6,167 nucleotides of DNA, taken from contig JAZUOO010000049.1 of NCBI GenBank assembly GCA_045604705.1, positions 1 to 6,167 of the forward strand, read 5' to 3'. The position numbers and the translations under genes are program-made. Of the stretch, positions 1 to 5,666 are shown one piece after another. This stretch comes from SIG622 sp045604705 (GTDB lineage: Bacteria > Bacillota > Clostridia > Oscillospirales > CAG-382). Within the stretch, counting starts at the first letter, position 1. Every line of letters begins with the position of its first letter. The notes under the pieces were generated by a model. It saw only the letters and a program-made list of their open reading frames with translations, was not told the DNA's origin and did no database searches.

Positions 1-110
1 AATTCACCGCTCCATGACACATTTGTGACCTCTACATCGGGATGTGTGGTCGTTGCAGTTGTCGCTGCTTTTCCGCCGAAAGAAGGTTCTTCAATTTTAA
101 AGTCAATGCG
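1..110 (-). repeat. Shared module, second tandem copy (partial)
   Basis: This encodes residues about 152-187 of the left-edge protein. The opening pattern is repeated (I-D-F-K-I-E-E-P, then G-G-K, then E-V-T-N-V-S-W-S-G-E). The window ends before the N-G-C-F part, so only the first third of the copy can be judged. Confidence 0.7.
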
Positions 111-563
111 ATCTTCCATAGCAACTGGCTCTGCTGTGGTATTATCTGTTGGAGTATTTCCTGCGGCAGACGCACCGTTGTTAAAGGTAAAGCTGATAAC
201 CGCCTGTTGTTTATCTTCAGACATACTTGTCATGGTGGCATTCCTTCTGTTTATCCTGAAGCCACCGTTGTCCACAAGATACTTATCCTGTCCTGCTTTG
301 ATTCTGATTGTAATATTGATAGTATATGCCGTGTTTGCTTTAAAGCAACCGTTTGCGTCCAGCTCACCAACCCATTCAACATTTACAACTTCAAGACTCT
401 GATTAAAAAGTGTAGCAGAAGCAATAGGCTTTGCACCAACTTCAGGTTCATTTACGGTAACATCCGAACGGCCTATCTGCGTTGCCGCAAATACATTTGC
501 CGGAAGTATGCTTAAAAGCATACATACCGCCAAAATTATTCTTAAAATCTTTTTCATATTCAT
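1..563 (-). CDS. Secreted surface protein with tandem N-terminal modules, truncated at the left edge
   Basis: The C-terminal part lies outside the window; 187 residues are visible. The protein begins with a Sec-type signal peptide (basic MNMKK, hydrophobic core about residues 6-21, likely cleavage near VFAA at 24-27). A module of about 100 residues follows (about 30-127), with E39-P40, G43-x-K45-P46, V62-x-W64-x-G66, N71-G-C73-F74, and a closing strand at 122-127. After a Thr/Asn-rich linker (about 128-150), a second copy starts (E159-P160, G164-K165, V182-x-W184-x-G186) and runs off the edge. The next two genes upstream carry the same module, so a C-terminal SLH anchor is likely but not seen. 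The start at 563 is preferred because AGGTTGG (572-578) lies 8 bases upstream. ATG at 557 would give MKK like its paralogs but sits 14 bases from that site. Enzymatic function is unknown; an Ig-like adhesive or structural module is an inference. Confidence 0.88.
   Translation of the reverse strand, partial: MNMKKILRIILAVCMLLSILPANVFAATQIGRSDVTVNEPEVGAKPIASATLFNQSLEVVNVEWVGELDANGCFKANTAYTINITIRIKAGQDKYLVDNGGFRINRRNATMTSMSEDKQQAVISFTFNNGASAAGNTPTDNTTAEPVAMEDRIDFKIEEPSFGGKAATTATTTHPDVEVTNVSWSGE
183..476 (-). repeat. Shared N-terminal module, copy in the truncated gene
   Basis: This encodes residues about 30-127 of the left-edge protein. It lines up with the modules in the two upstream genes through E-P-x-x-G-x-K-P, E-V-V-x-V-x-W-x-G, D-A-N-G-C-F, I-K-A-G-Q-D-K-Y and a final A-V-I-S-F-T-F strand. 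It differs in having Ser where the other two have a second Cys (VIS versus VIC/VVC). Confidence 0.8.
506..523. repeat. Perfect inverted repeat inside signal-peptide codons
   Basis: GTATGCTTAAAAGCATAC forms two perfect 8-base arms around a 2-base centre. It lies in the codons for the hydrophobic core of the signal peptide (C-M-L-L-S-I-L). A near-identical element occurs at the same codons of the 1226-residue gene, so shared ancestry is the simplest explanation. Confidence 0.6.
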
Positions 564-571
564 ATATTTTT

Positions 572-578
572 CCAACCT
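572..578 (-). promoter_or_regulatory. Ribosome binding site of the left-edge gene
   Basis: AGGTTGG on the minus strand overlaps the TAG stop (577-579) of the preceding SLH gene. It lies 8 bases before ATG 563 and 14 before ATG 557, which favours the first start. The overlap suggests the two genes are translated from one message. Confidence 0.5.
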
Positions 579-1494
579 ATTTAAAAGCTCTGTTTAAGAA
601 AGTTACAATTTGAGCTCTTGTACATGTTAAATTAGGTGAAAACTCTGTATCTGATGTTCCGCTTGTAATACCCTCAGAAACTGCCCAGCCTATGCAATCC
701 GCCATATTTGTTCCGCTTGCAACATCTTTGAATCTACCGTCATATAAACCTTTTGGACAGCCTGCAAGTTTCCACAAATAGAAAACTGTTGTAGAGCGTG
801 AACAAGGTTCATCTGCATTAAATTTTGAACCTGATATCATAGTTTTTCTTTTCGCCCAATGTATCGCATGGTAATAATAGTCAGCTTCGCTTACATTTAA
901 AAACTCGCAAACTCCCTCATGTTTAGGTGAACCAACTGCACGCCAGAGAAAGGTTAAAATCTGTGCTTTTGTACAGGTCATATCAGGAGAAAATGTTGTA
1001 TTAGATGTACCTGATGTAATACCTTTATCTATTGCCCACTTAACAGCATCTCTATACCAAGAGTCCGGGGCAACATCTGTAAATCCTTCCAAAGTTACAG
1101 GACCCGGAAAGTCATATGTATAACATACTACAATAGATTTTTTATCCAATTCCATAGAATAAATAGTTGCGTTATTTCCGTTTAAAGTGAGTGTGCTTAA
1201 TTTTTCGTTAAATTCACTTGCTGCATCCTTTAAGCCAACTTCAACAAAAACAGTGTATTGATTTCCTTCAAGGAAACAACCGTTTGCATCAAAATTACCT
1301 TCCCATGTAACATTCGTTACAATCGATCTTGCAGTTTCAGGAACTTTTGCATCCATTGGCTTTTCTCCGCCGACTTTAGGCTCTGTCATAGTAATTCTGA
1401 CAATAGATAAACTAACACCTGCTGCTGTACCAACAATCGGAAGTATTGATACAAACAAACATAAACAAACAATTAAACTAACAATTTTTTTCAT
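577..1494 (-). CDS. Secreted minimal SLH-domain protein: N-terminal module plus three SLH domains
   Basis: This complete 305-residue protein is probably exported and held on the cell wall. It has a signal peptide (MKK, hydrophobic to about residue 22, then TAAG). The shared N-terminal module follows (about 26-128; E38-P39, K45-P46, V62-x-W64-x-G66, N71-G-C73-F74, C124-Y-T). Three SLH domains complete it (about 137-190, 196-246 and 254-305). SLH triplets typically bind secondary cell-wall polymers. Here the usual TRAE-like motif reads TKAQ, SRST and TRAQ, each preceded by Cys. The first SLH domain matches that of the 1226-residue neighbour at about 41 of 54 positions by hand count. There is almost nothing between module and anchor, so it looks like the large paralog without its middle. 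The start is secure: AAGGAG lies 8 bases upstream. It begins 26 bases after the 1226-residue gene and ends 13 bases before the next start, which fits an operon. Its ligand is unknown. Confidence 0.93.
   Translation of the reverse strand: MKKIVSLIVCLCLFVSILPIVGTAAGVSLSIVRITMTEPKVGGEKPMDAKVPETARSIVTNVTWEGNFDANGCFLEGNQYTVFVEVGLKDAASEFNEKLSTLTLNGNNATIYSMELDKKSIVVCYTYDFPGPVTLEGFTDVAPDSWYRDAVKWAIDKGITSGTSNTTFSPDMTCTKAQILTFLWRAVGSPKHEGVCEFLNVSEADYYYHAIHWAKRKTMISGSKFNADEPCSRSTTVFYLWKLAGCPKGLYDGRFKDVASGTNMADCIGWAVSEGITSGTSDTEFSPNLTCTRAQIVTFLNRAFK
580..1086 (-). repeat. SLH-domain triplet of the 305-residue protein
   Basis: Three SLH repeats of about 52 residues. The first and third share G-I-T-S-G-T-S and T-x-F-S-P-(D/N)-x-T-C-T-(K/R)-A-Q-I. 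The second is shorter, lacks the F-S-P loop and has E-P-C-S-R-S. The triplet is presumed to be the cell-wall anchor. Confidence 0.88.
1111..1419 (-). repeat. Shared N-terminal module, copy in the 305-residue gene
   Basis: This encodes residues about 26-128. It carries E-P-K-V-G-G-E-K-P, V-T-W-E-G-N-F-D-A-N-G-C-F and a closing V-V-C-Y-T-Y strand. It is the most divergent copy in its middle: the I-K-A-G-Q-D-K-Y stretch reads L-K-D-A-A-S-E-F here. Confidence 0.8.
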
Positions 1495-1502
1495 TTTTCT
1501 CT

Positions 1503-1508
1503 CTCCTT
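1503..1508 (-). promoter_or_regulatory. Ribosome binding site of the 305-residue SLH gene
   Basis: AAGGAG on the minus strand lies 8 bases before the ATG, in a 26-base gap with no room for a separate promoter and leader. Confidence 0.8.
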
Positions 1509-1520
1509 AAATTTTATATA

Positions 1521-4500
1521 TTATTTAAATGCACGCATTAAAAATGTTACAATCTGACCTCTCGTACAGGTCATATCAGGTGAGAAGGTTGTTTCGGATG
1601 TACCCGAAGTTACTCCATTTTCCACCGCCCAGGCTACTGCTGATGCAAAGCCGGAGCCTGCCGTTACATCTGCAAAGGTTCCGTAATATGAAGTGTATGG
1701 TGAACCTGCGTTTTTCCATAAGTACACAACAGTTGCGCTTCTTGTACAAGGTGTGTCACCTTCAAATTTGCTTCCCGTTACCATACCCTTTTCATAAGCC
1801 CATCGTGCTGCATCATAGTAGTAATCAGACTCTTTTACATCGTCAAAGTGGTTACCACTGCTCACCTTTGGTGAGCCTACGGCACGCCACATAAATGTAA
1901 GAATCTGTGCTCTTGTGCAGGTATTATCAGGCGAGAAGGTTGTTTCAGATGTTCCTGTTGTAATGCCTCTATCTACTGCCCATTTAACGCTATTTGCATA
2001 CCATGCATCATCCGTCACATCTGTAAACCGAAGATTTTCTGTTGTAATAAGTTCTACACCGTTTACGTCGAAATATTCGGCATCAACCTTATTTTTTGTA
2101 GCCTGTGAAACCTGAAATACGTTTGAGCTTTCGTATCCGCCGGTCATTGCAATAAGGTCGGCATTGGTTGATGGATGAAGAACACTTGCCATCCACACAG
2201 AGCCATCAGTTCTTTCAAGAAGCTGCATTCGTTTGCTGTCAAAATTCCATGTATAAACATTCGGAAGAAGCGGAATGTTTGAGTCTGTATCACGGCTGTA
2301 TGCTCTGTATGTAGCAGTTTTTCTGTACATATTGGGGTTGTTTGTTAAATAGTTTTCTGTACATGAGAAGGGAGTAATACCATCCTCGGTCAGCCCCTTG
2401 GTTGGATGGTCTTCAAGACCGTAAACCTTACCGTCGGCCCCGTAGTATCCGCCCAAAGTTTCGCATACATATTTTGCTCCGCCCAAAAGGGGACCGTATC
2501 TGTAAGCATTGCCGTCACAATATCTGCAGGCGATTACATTGATATAATCCTGATTTTCAAACTTAATACCAACAAAGTTACCATTTTCGTTTGATGAAAA
2601 TACAGGGAATATTCTTTCCACCTTATCGGTAGAGTTAAAACCTATATGGTAGGTAGAGCTGTATCCGTAAAGCTTACCGCTTTTGCTCTGCACAAAACCG
2701 TATATATTCTGCTTTCTGTTTTCATCGCTGTGTGCCCAGATTTTTGTCAAAAGTTCATACGGGAACACACGCTCTGCATCGCTGCACACTTTAACAATGC
2801 CAAGCTTCATTTCGTAGTTCTGAATAACCTCTCCGCTTGCAAAAGCATTTTCGTCAATACCTATTACATTGATTTGGTTATCCCAACGCCAGAAAGCATT
2901 GTCATTGGTGATAAGGCCGTTAGGAACAACGCACTTTACCTTTTCCGTCATTTTTGCAAGACCGCTTGCATAGCCGTCCTTACCCTCAATATAGGTATAT
3001 CCCATATAGAACGAGCTGTCATTCTTGATGATACCGATAACCCAGCCGTCGTTGGATTCCTCGTAGTCATATACATCTGTTGCAACAGTTTTACCGCTAA
3101 GCTCCTTTACCTCGCCGCTATTTGTAAGGTAATGATTTGCGGTGGCTTTTTTTACATTTGTTGCAATTTTCTTCTTTTCATATTCAGAAGTAACGCCGTA
3201 AAGCGTGCCGTCTGCGGTTACAATGTTTCTCTGGGTGTAAAGGGTATCAATCTTGTGCGTATAATAGGAATAGCTGACAACATCCCTGATTTCGTTTTTT
3301 ATAACGGGGTCTATTTGTTTGAAATCAACACCCACCTGATAATATACGTTATCAGGCGTTACAAATTCCTCATCGCCGAGTATATGGTTTGCATTGTAGT
3401 TTGGTGTCACGTTAAGTTCAGGATATGTTTTATACTCGTAGTTTAATATCTGCGCAGGCGGAAGAAGCTTTTCTGCATCAGCCTTATTTGTAAGCATAAT
3501 CTTATCGGTTACAAACGAGAATGACTTTGTACTTCTGCTCTTATCCTCGTCCGCTGCAAAGAAATTATCTATCTGTGAATAGAGGATTGTTGAGGTTGAG
3601 CCAAGGAAGTGTGAAAATGTAATAAAGTTTCCGCTTGCATCCGTTGCCACGATAACTGCGGCGGGAGTAAGCTTTCTTACAAACTGTTTGTTTTCATCGT
3701 ATATATCTGCGGAAATTACGATGGTATCCTTTGTAAGATTATATACCTTTGCCCAGTCAGATTCCTTTCCGTTCATAACCAAGTCATATTCCGCTTCGTC
3801 AATGATACCGAGTCTGGTAACAGCAATTTCTTTACCGACTGTACCGTATGTTCCAAGGTAACTTATTTTGACGTAATGGTTCTGATAATCACTTCTCTTT
3901 ACCTGCGGAGCAAAGCTTGGTTGTATACCTATCGTTTCGTCATAGAATCGGGTTCCAATATCGAACCGCTGTTCAGAGCCGGCTTCCATATTGTAAGGTA
4001 CGCCGAAATTGGTGCCGTATACATGGGTAATCGGTATGTATTTTCCAAAAAGACTTCCTTCTGTAAGATCGGTAGTCTTGCCTTCTGTCGGACTTGTTAC
4101 TGTCGGCTCTTTTTCCTGATTGGTTGTTTTATCAGAGTTTGTTTCACTGTCGGTATCCTCGACCTTTATAAACGAAACGTTCTGAGTAGCAGCAAGTCTT
4201 GGGTAATACTTGCCCCCTGTCTGCTTCATGGAATCAAAATCCACAGGCATATAAGATTTATAACCGTTGGAAGCCGTAATTGTCAGGTACACGTCCTTGA
4301 TATCGGTTTCGGATATTTCTTCATTATATGAGCTGTTGGAAAACGAGTTCTTGCCAACAATTTTGAAATCTTTACTGCTTGAAAAGAACTGAACCCAGTT
4401 ATTTCCGTTGGAATTATATCCGACACCCATATAGCGGAATTCGGGATTAAGAATATTGGCACGGTGTCCGGGGCTGTTCATCCATGATTCTACAACCTCC

Positions 4501-5201
4501 GCAGGATTACGCTGACCCCTTGCGATGTTTTCTCCGACATTACTCCAGGTATAAGTGGAAGGAATTGCCGAGTAGCAATCGCTTCCGTCGGGTCTGTCAT
4601 GAGAAAAAGTGGTTACAAGCTCCTTTTCACGAATATCGCAGATATCCTGAAGAGTACCGTTCATGGAAAGCGAATCAAGACCTTCCTTGGCACGTTCAAT
4701 ATTACAAAGTCTTAAAACCTCCCATTCAAACTCGTTGACAGAAAGCTCGCTGTATTTTGCTTTGCTGAGGTCCCGTGCAACACCTCCTGCCTGTCCCCCT
4801 TCGGTTTTACTACCGACGTTAAAGGTGTAACAGATCACAGCCTGCTTTTTATCCTCGGTAAGACTTTTCATTTCAGAAAGCTGACCGTTGATTTTGGTTG
4901 TGGATTTAACGTATTTTATATATTTATCCTGACCTGCCTTTATTCTGACGGTAACGGAAACCTTATATGAGTTACCCTCAATAAAACAGCCGTTGTCATC
5001 AAAATCGCCGTCCCATTCCACCTTTACAACCTCGGTGCTTGCCGTTGAGGGAACAGAGCCCGAATTTACCGGCTTTTCACCTGCTACGGGCTCGGTTACT
5101 GTAATATTGAAAATATTTACAACCGACGCAGCAAACACATTTGTTGGAAGTATGCTGATAAGCATACATAAGCATAAAATTGTACTTAATAACTTTTTCA
5201 A
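1521..5201 (-). CDS. Large secreted CAP-domain protein with C-terminal SLH triplet
   Basis: This 1226-residue protein is probably exported and wall-anchored. In order it has a signal peptide (1-25, VFAA), the shared N-terminal module (about 27-128), and a YkwD-like CAP/SCP domain (about 155-275). The four usual cavity residues are present: H201 in FSHDRPDG, E224 in GENIA, E238 in VESW and H246 in SPGHRANIL. A Thr/Ser/Glu-rich linker (about 346-384) leads into about 650 residues with no family I recognise (about 385-1045). Three SLH domains finish it (about 1058-1110, 1118-1168, 1175-1226). CAP proteins are secreted and widespread, but their bacterial biochemical role is mostly unsettled, so I assign none. 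The start is TTG: AAGGA (5209-5213) lies 7 bases upstream, and an in-frame TGA two codons before the TTG excludes an upstream start. It follows the zinc-ribbon gene by 43 bases and precedes the 305-residue SLH gene by 26. Confidence 0.94.
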   Translation of the reverse strand: MKKLLSTILCLCMLISILPTNVFAASVVNIFNITVTEPVAGEKPVNSGSVPSTASTEVVKVEWDGDFDDNGCFIEGNSYKVSVTVRIKAGQDKYIKYVKSTTKINGQLSEMKSLTEDKKQAVICYTFNVGSKTEGGQAGGVARDLSKAKYSELSVNEFEWEVLRLCNIERAKEGLDSLSMNGTLQDICDIREKELVTTFSHDRPDGSDCYSAIPSTYTWSNVGENIARGQRNPAEVVESWMNSPGHRANILNPEFRYMGVGYNSNGNNWVQFFSSSKDFKIVGKNSFSNSSYNEEISETDIKDVYLTITASNGYKSYMPVDFDSMKQTGGKYYPRLAATQNVSFIKVEDTDSETNSDKTTNQEKEPTVTSPTEGKTTDLTEGSLFGKYIPITHVYGTNFGVPYNMEAGSEQRFDIGTRFYDETIGIQPSFAPQVKRSDYQNHYVKISYLGTYGTVGKEIAVTRLGIIDEAEYDLVMNGKESDWAKVYNLTKDTIVISADIYDENKQFVRKLTPAAVIVATDASGNFITFSHFLGSTSTILYSQIDNFFAADEDKSRSTKSFSFVTDKIMLTNKADAEKLLPPAQILNYEYKTYPELNVTPNYNANHILGDEEFVTPDNVYYQVGVDFKQIDPVIKNEIRDVVSYSYYTHKIDTLYTQRNIVTADGTLYGVTSEYEKKKIATNVKKATANHYLTNSGEVKELSGKTVATDVYDYEESNDGWVIGIIKNDSSFYMGYTYIEGKDGYASGLAKMTEKVKCVVPNGLITNDNAFWRWDNQINVIGIDENAFASGEVIQNYEMKLGIVKVCSDAERVFPYELLTKIWAHSDENRKQNIYGFVQSKSGKLYGYSSTYHIGFNSTDKVERIFPVFSSNENGNFVGIKFENQDYINVIACRYCDGNAYRYGPLLGGAKYVCETLGGYYGADGKVYGLEDHPTKGLTEDGITPFSCTENYLTNNPNMYRKTATYRAYSRDTDSNIPLLPNVYTWNFDSKRMQLLERTDGSVWMASVLHPSTNADLIAMTGGYESSNVFQVSQATKNKVDAEYFDVNGVELITTENLRFTDVTDDAWYANSVKWAVDRGITTGTSETTFSPDNTCTRAQILTFMWRAVGSPKVSSGNHFDDVKESDYYYDAARWAYEKGMVTGSKFEGDTPCTRSATVVYLWKNAGSPYTSYYGTFADVTAGSGFASAVAWAVENGVTSGTSETTFSPDMTCTRGQIVTFLMRAFK
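1524..2030 (-). repeat. SLH-domain triplet of the 1226-residue protein
   Basis: Three SLH repeats with the same order and the same odd second repeat (S-K-F-E-G-D-T-P-C-T-R-S) as in the 305-residue protein, so the two triplets arose by duplication as a block. Repeats one and three share the string T-S-E-T-T-F-S-P-D, and their DNA is also visibly similar (about 1576-1620 against 1924-1970). Confidence 0.88.
4818..5123 (-). repeat. Shared N-terminal module, copy in the 1226-residue gene
   Basis: This encodes residues about 27-128. It carries E-P-V-A-G-E-K-P, V-E-W-D-G-D-F-D-D-N-G-C-F, R-I-K-A-G-Q-D-K-Y and the closing A-V-I-C-Y-T-F strand. It is closest to the copy at 183-476, with an identical R-I-K-A-G-Q-D-K-Y segment. 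Confidence 0.8.
5150..5167. repeat. Inverted repeat inside signal-peptide codons, second copy
   Basis: GTATGCTGATAAGCATAC has 7-base perfect arms and a 4-base loop. It covers the equivalent signal-peptide codons (C-M-L-I-S-I-L) of the large gene and differs from the copy at 506-523 at two central positions. Confidence 0.6.
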
Positions 5202-5208
5202 TGTTCAT

Positions 5209-5213
5209 TCCTT
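5209..5213 (-). promoter_or_regulatory. Ribosome binding site deciding the TTG start of the large gene
   Basis: AAGGA on the minus strand lies 7 bases before TTG 5201. An out-of-frame ATG (5208) directly touches it and is too close to be used. An in-frame TGA at 5205-5207 rules out any earlier start for the large protein. Confidence 0.8.
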
Positions 5214-5244
5214 CTTTCGTATCATAATATTTAATTTAAATAAC

Positions 5245-5517
5245 TTATTCGGGCTTCAATCGTTTCGAAAGTTCTTTTACCTTAAGTTTTCTGCTTTTAT
5301 TCAGTTCAGCATCACGGCATTTAGGGCACTTTGTAAGTGTAGTTGATCGGCTTCTGAGCTGCGTCTGCCATGAATGACCTTTTTCACATTTCCACCAAAC
5401 AGGTAATGAACTTGTATGACTGATTGTTTCCGGGGTGAACGGAAGATTCTTTTCGTCATCCCACTCTGTTAATAGGTACTCCTTTCTTTCCTTAATGCAA
5501 TAATCCTTCAGTTTCAA
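5245..5517 (-). CDS. Small zinc-ribbon / treble-clef protein
   Basis: This is a 90-residue basic protein with no signal peptide or membrane segment, so it is probably cytoplasmic. It matches the small zinc-ribbon family often annotated as DUF4379 or treble-clef zinc finger: an EWD segment near residues 18-20, a TPE segment near 28-30, V-W-W-K-C at 40-44, then G-H-S-W. The zinc ligands appear to be C44, H48, C64 and C67 (C-x3-H ... C-x2-C). The C-terminal 20 residues are rich in Lys/Arg. An ATG-led reading would start at 5535 (96 residues), but it has no ribosome binding site, whereas GGAGGG at 5526-5531 lies 8 bases before an in-frame TTG at 5517. I therefore prefer TTG. The family is found in nucleic-acid-related and mobile-element contexts; a DNA/RNA-binding role is inference. 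It heads the operon of secreted SLH proteins, an unexpected neighbour. Confidence 0.85.
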   Translation of the reverse strand: MKLKDYCIKERKEYLLTEWDDEKNLPFTPETISHTSSLPVWWKCEKGHSWQTQLRSRSTTLTKCPKCRDAELNKSRKLKVKELSKRLKPE

Positions 5518-5525
5518 ATTTATCA

Positions 5526-5531
5526 CCCTCC
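5526..5531 (-). promoter_or_regulatory. Ribosome binding site deciding the TTG start of the zinc-ribbon gene
   Basis: GGAGGG on the minus strand lies 8 bases before the in-frame TTG at 5517. It sits inside the apparent codons that follow ATG 5535, so that ATG is probably not the start. Confidence 0.7.
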
Positions 5532-5536
5532 ACATC

Positions 5537-5565
5537 TTGAAAAATCAGATATTATATGTTATACT
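5537..5565 (+). promoter_or_regulatory. Probable vegetative promoter of the MerR-family gene
   Basis: TTGAAA (5537-5542), a 17-base spacer and TATACT (5560-5565) match the housekeeping sigma consensus at five of six positions in each box. Transcription would start near 5572 and give a leader of about 95 bases before the regulator. The leader is very A/T-rich, with runs of T and A between 5601 and 5640. Confidence 0.6.
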
Positions 5566-5566
5566 A

Positions 5567-5597
5567 ATCATACACCGTACATTAATGGGCGATGCAA
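5567..5597 (-). promoter_or_regulatory. Possible MerR-type promoter of the surface-protein operon
   Basis: On the minus strand, TTGCAT (5592-5597) and TATGAT (5567-5572) are separated by 19 bases. That spacing is too long for normal activity but typical of promoters activated by MerR proteins. The spacer contains an imperfect dyad at 5576-5591 built on the perfect palindrome CATTAATG (5580-5587), close to its centre. A competing minus-strand -10 box, TATAAT at 5551-5556, has no good -35 partner. The assignment is inference from pattern. Confidence 0.35.
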
Positions 5598-5654
5598 GTG
5601 TTTTTTGAAAATTTTTTAATCTTTTTAAAAAAAGTTTATTTTATGTTATAGAAT

Positions 5655-5660
5655 GAGGGG
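5655..5660 (+). promoter_or_regulatory. Ribosome binding site of the MerR-family gene
   Basis: GAGGGG lies 6 bases before the ATG at 5667. The first codons after it give the canonical MerR N-terminus. Confidence 0.75.
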
Positions 5661-5666
5661 ATTTTT

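Noticed and set aside
25..515. Two overlapping plus-strand open frames
   Set aside because: They are shadows of the minus-strand secreted protein, whose signal peptide and module match two neighbouring paralogs.
2646..3446. A 266-codon open frame on the plus strand
   Set aside because: It lies wholly opposite the large CAP/SLH gene, its product has no recognisable domain, and it has the hydrophobic, Cys-rich look of an antisense frame.
5077..5208. A 43-codon frame starting at ATG 5208, overlapping the start of the large gene
   Set aside because: The ATG abuts the AAGGA site with no spacing, and the frame is out of phase with the signal peptide.
5202..5244. A separate promoter for the large gene in the 43-base gap (TATTAT near the AT-rich stretch)
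   Set aside because: I found no -35 box at a suitable distance; operon transcription from upstream is simpler.
5621..5634. CTTTTT-AA-AAAAAG hairpin and T/A runs as a terminator
   Set aside because: The stem has only one G-C pair, it lies in the leader before the MerR gene, and no gene ends there; plain A/T-richness explains it.
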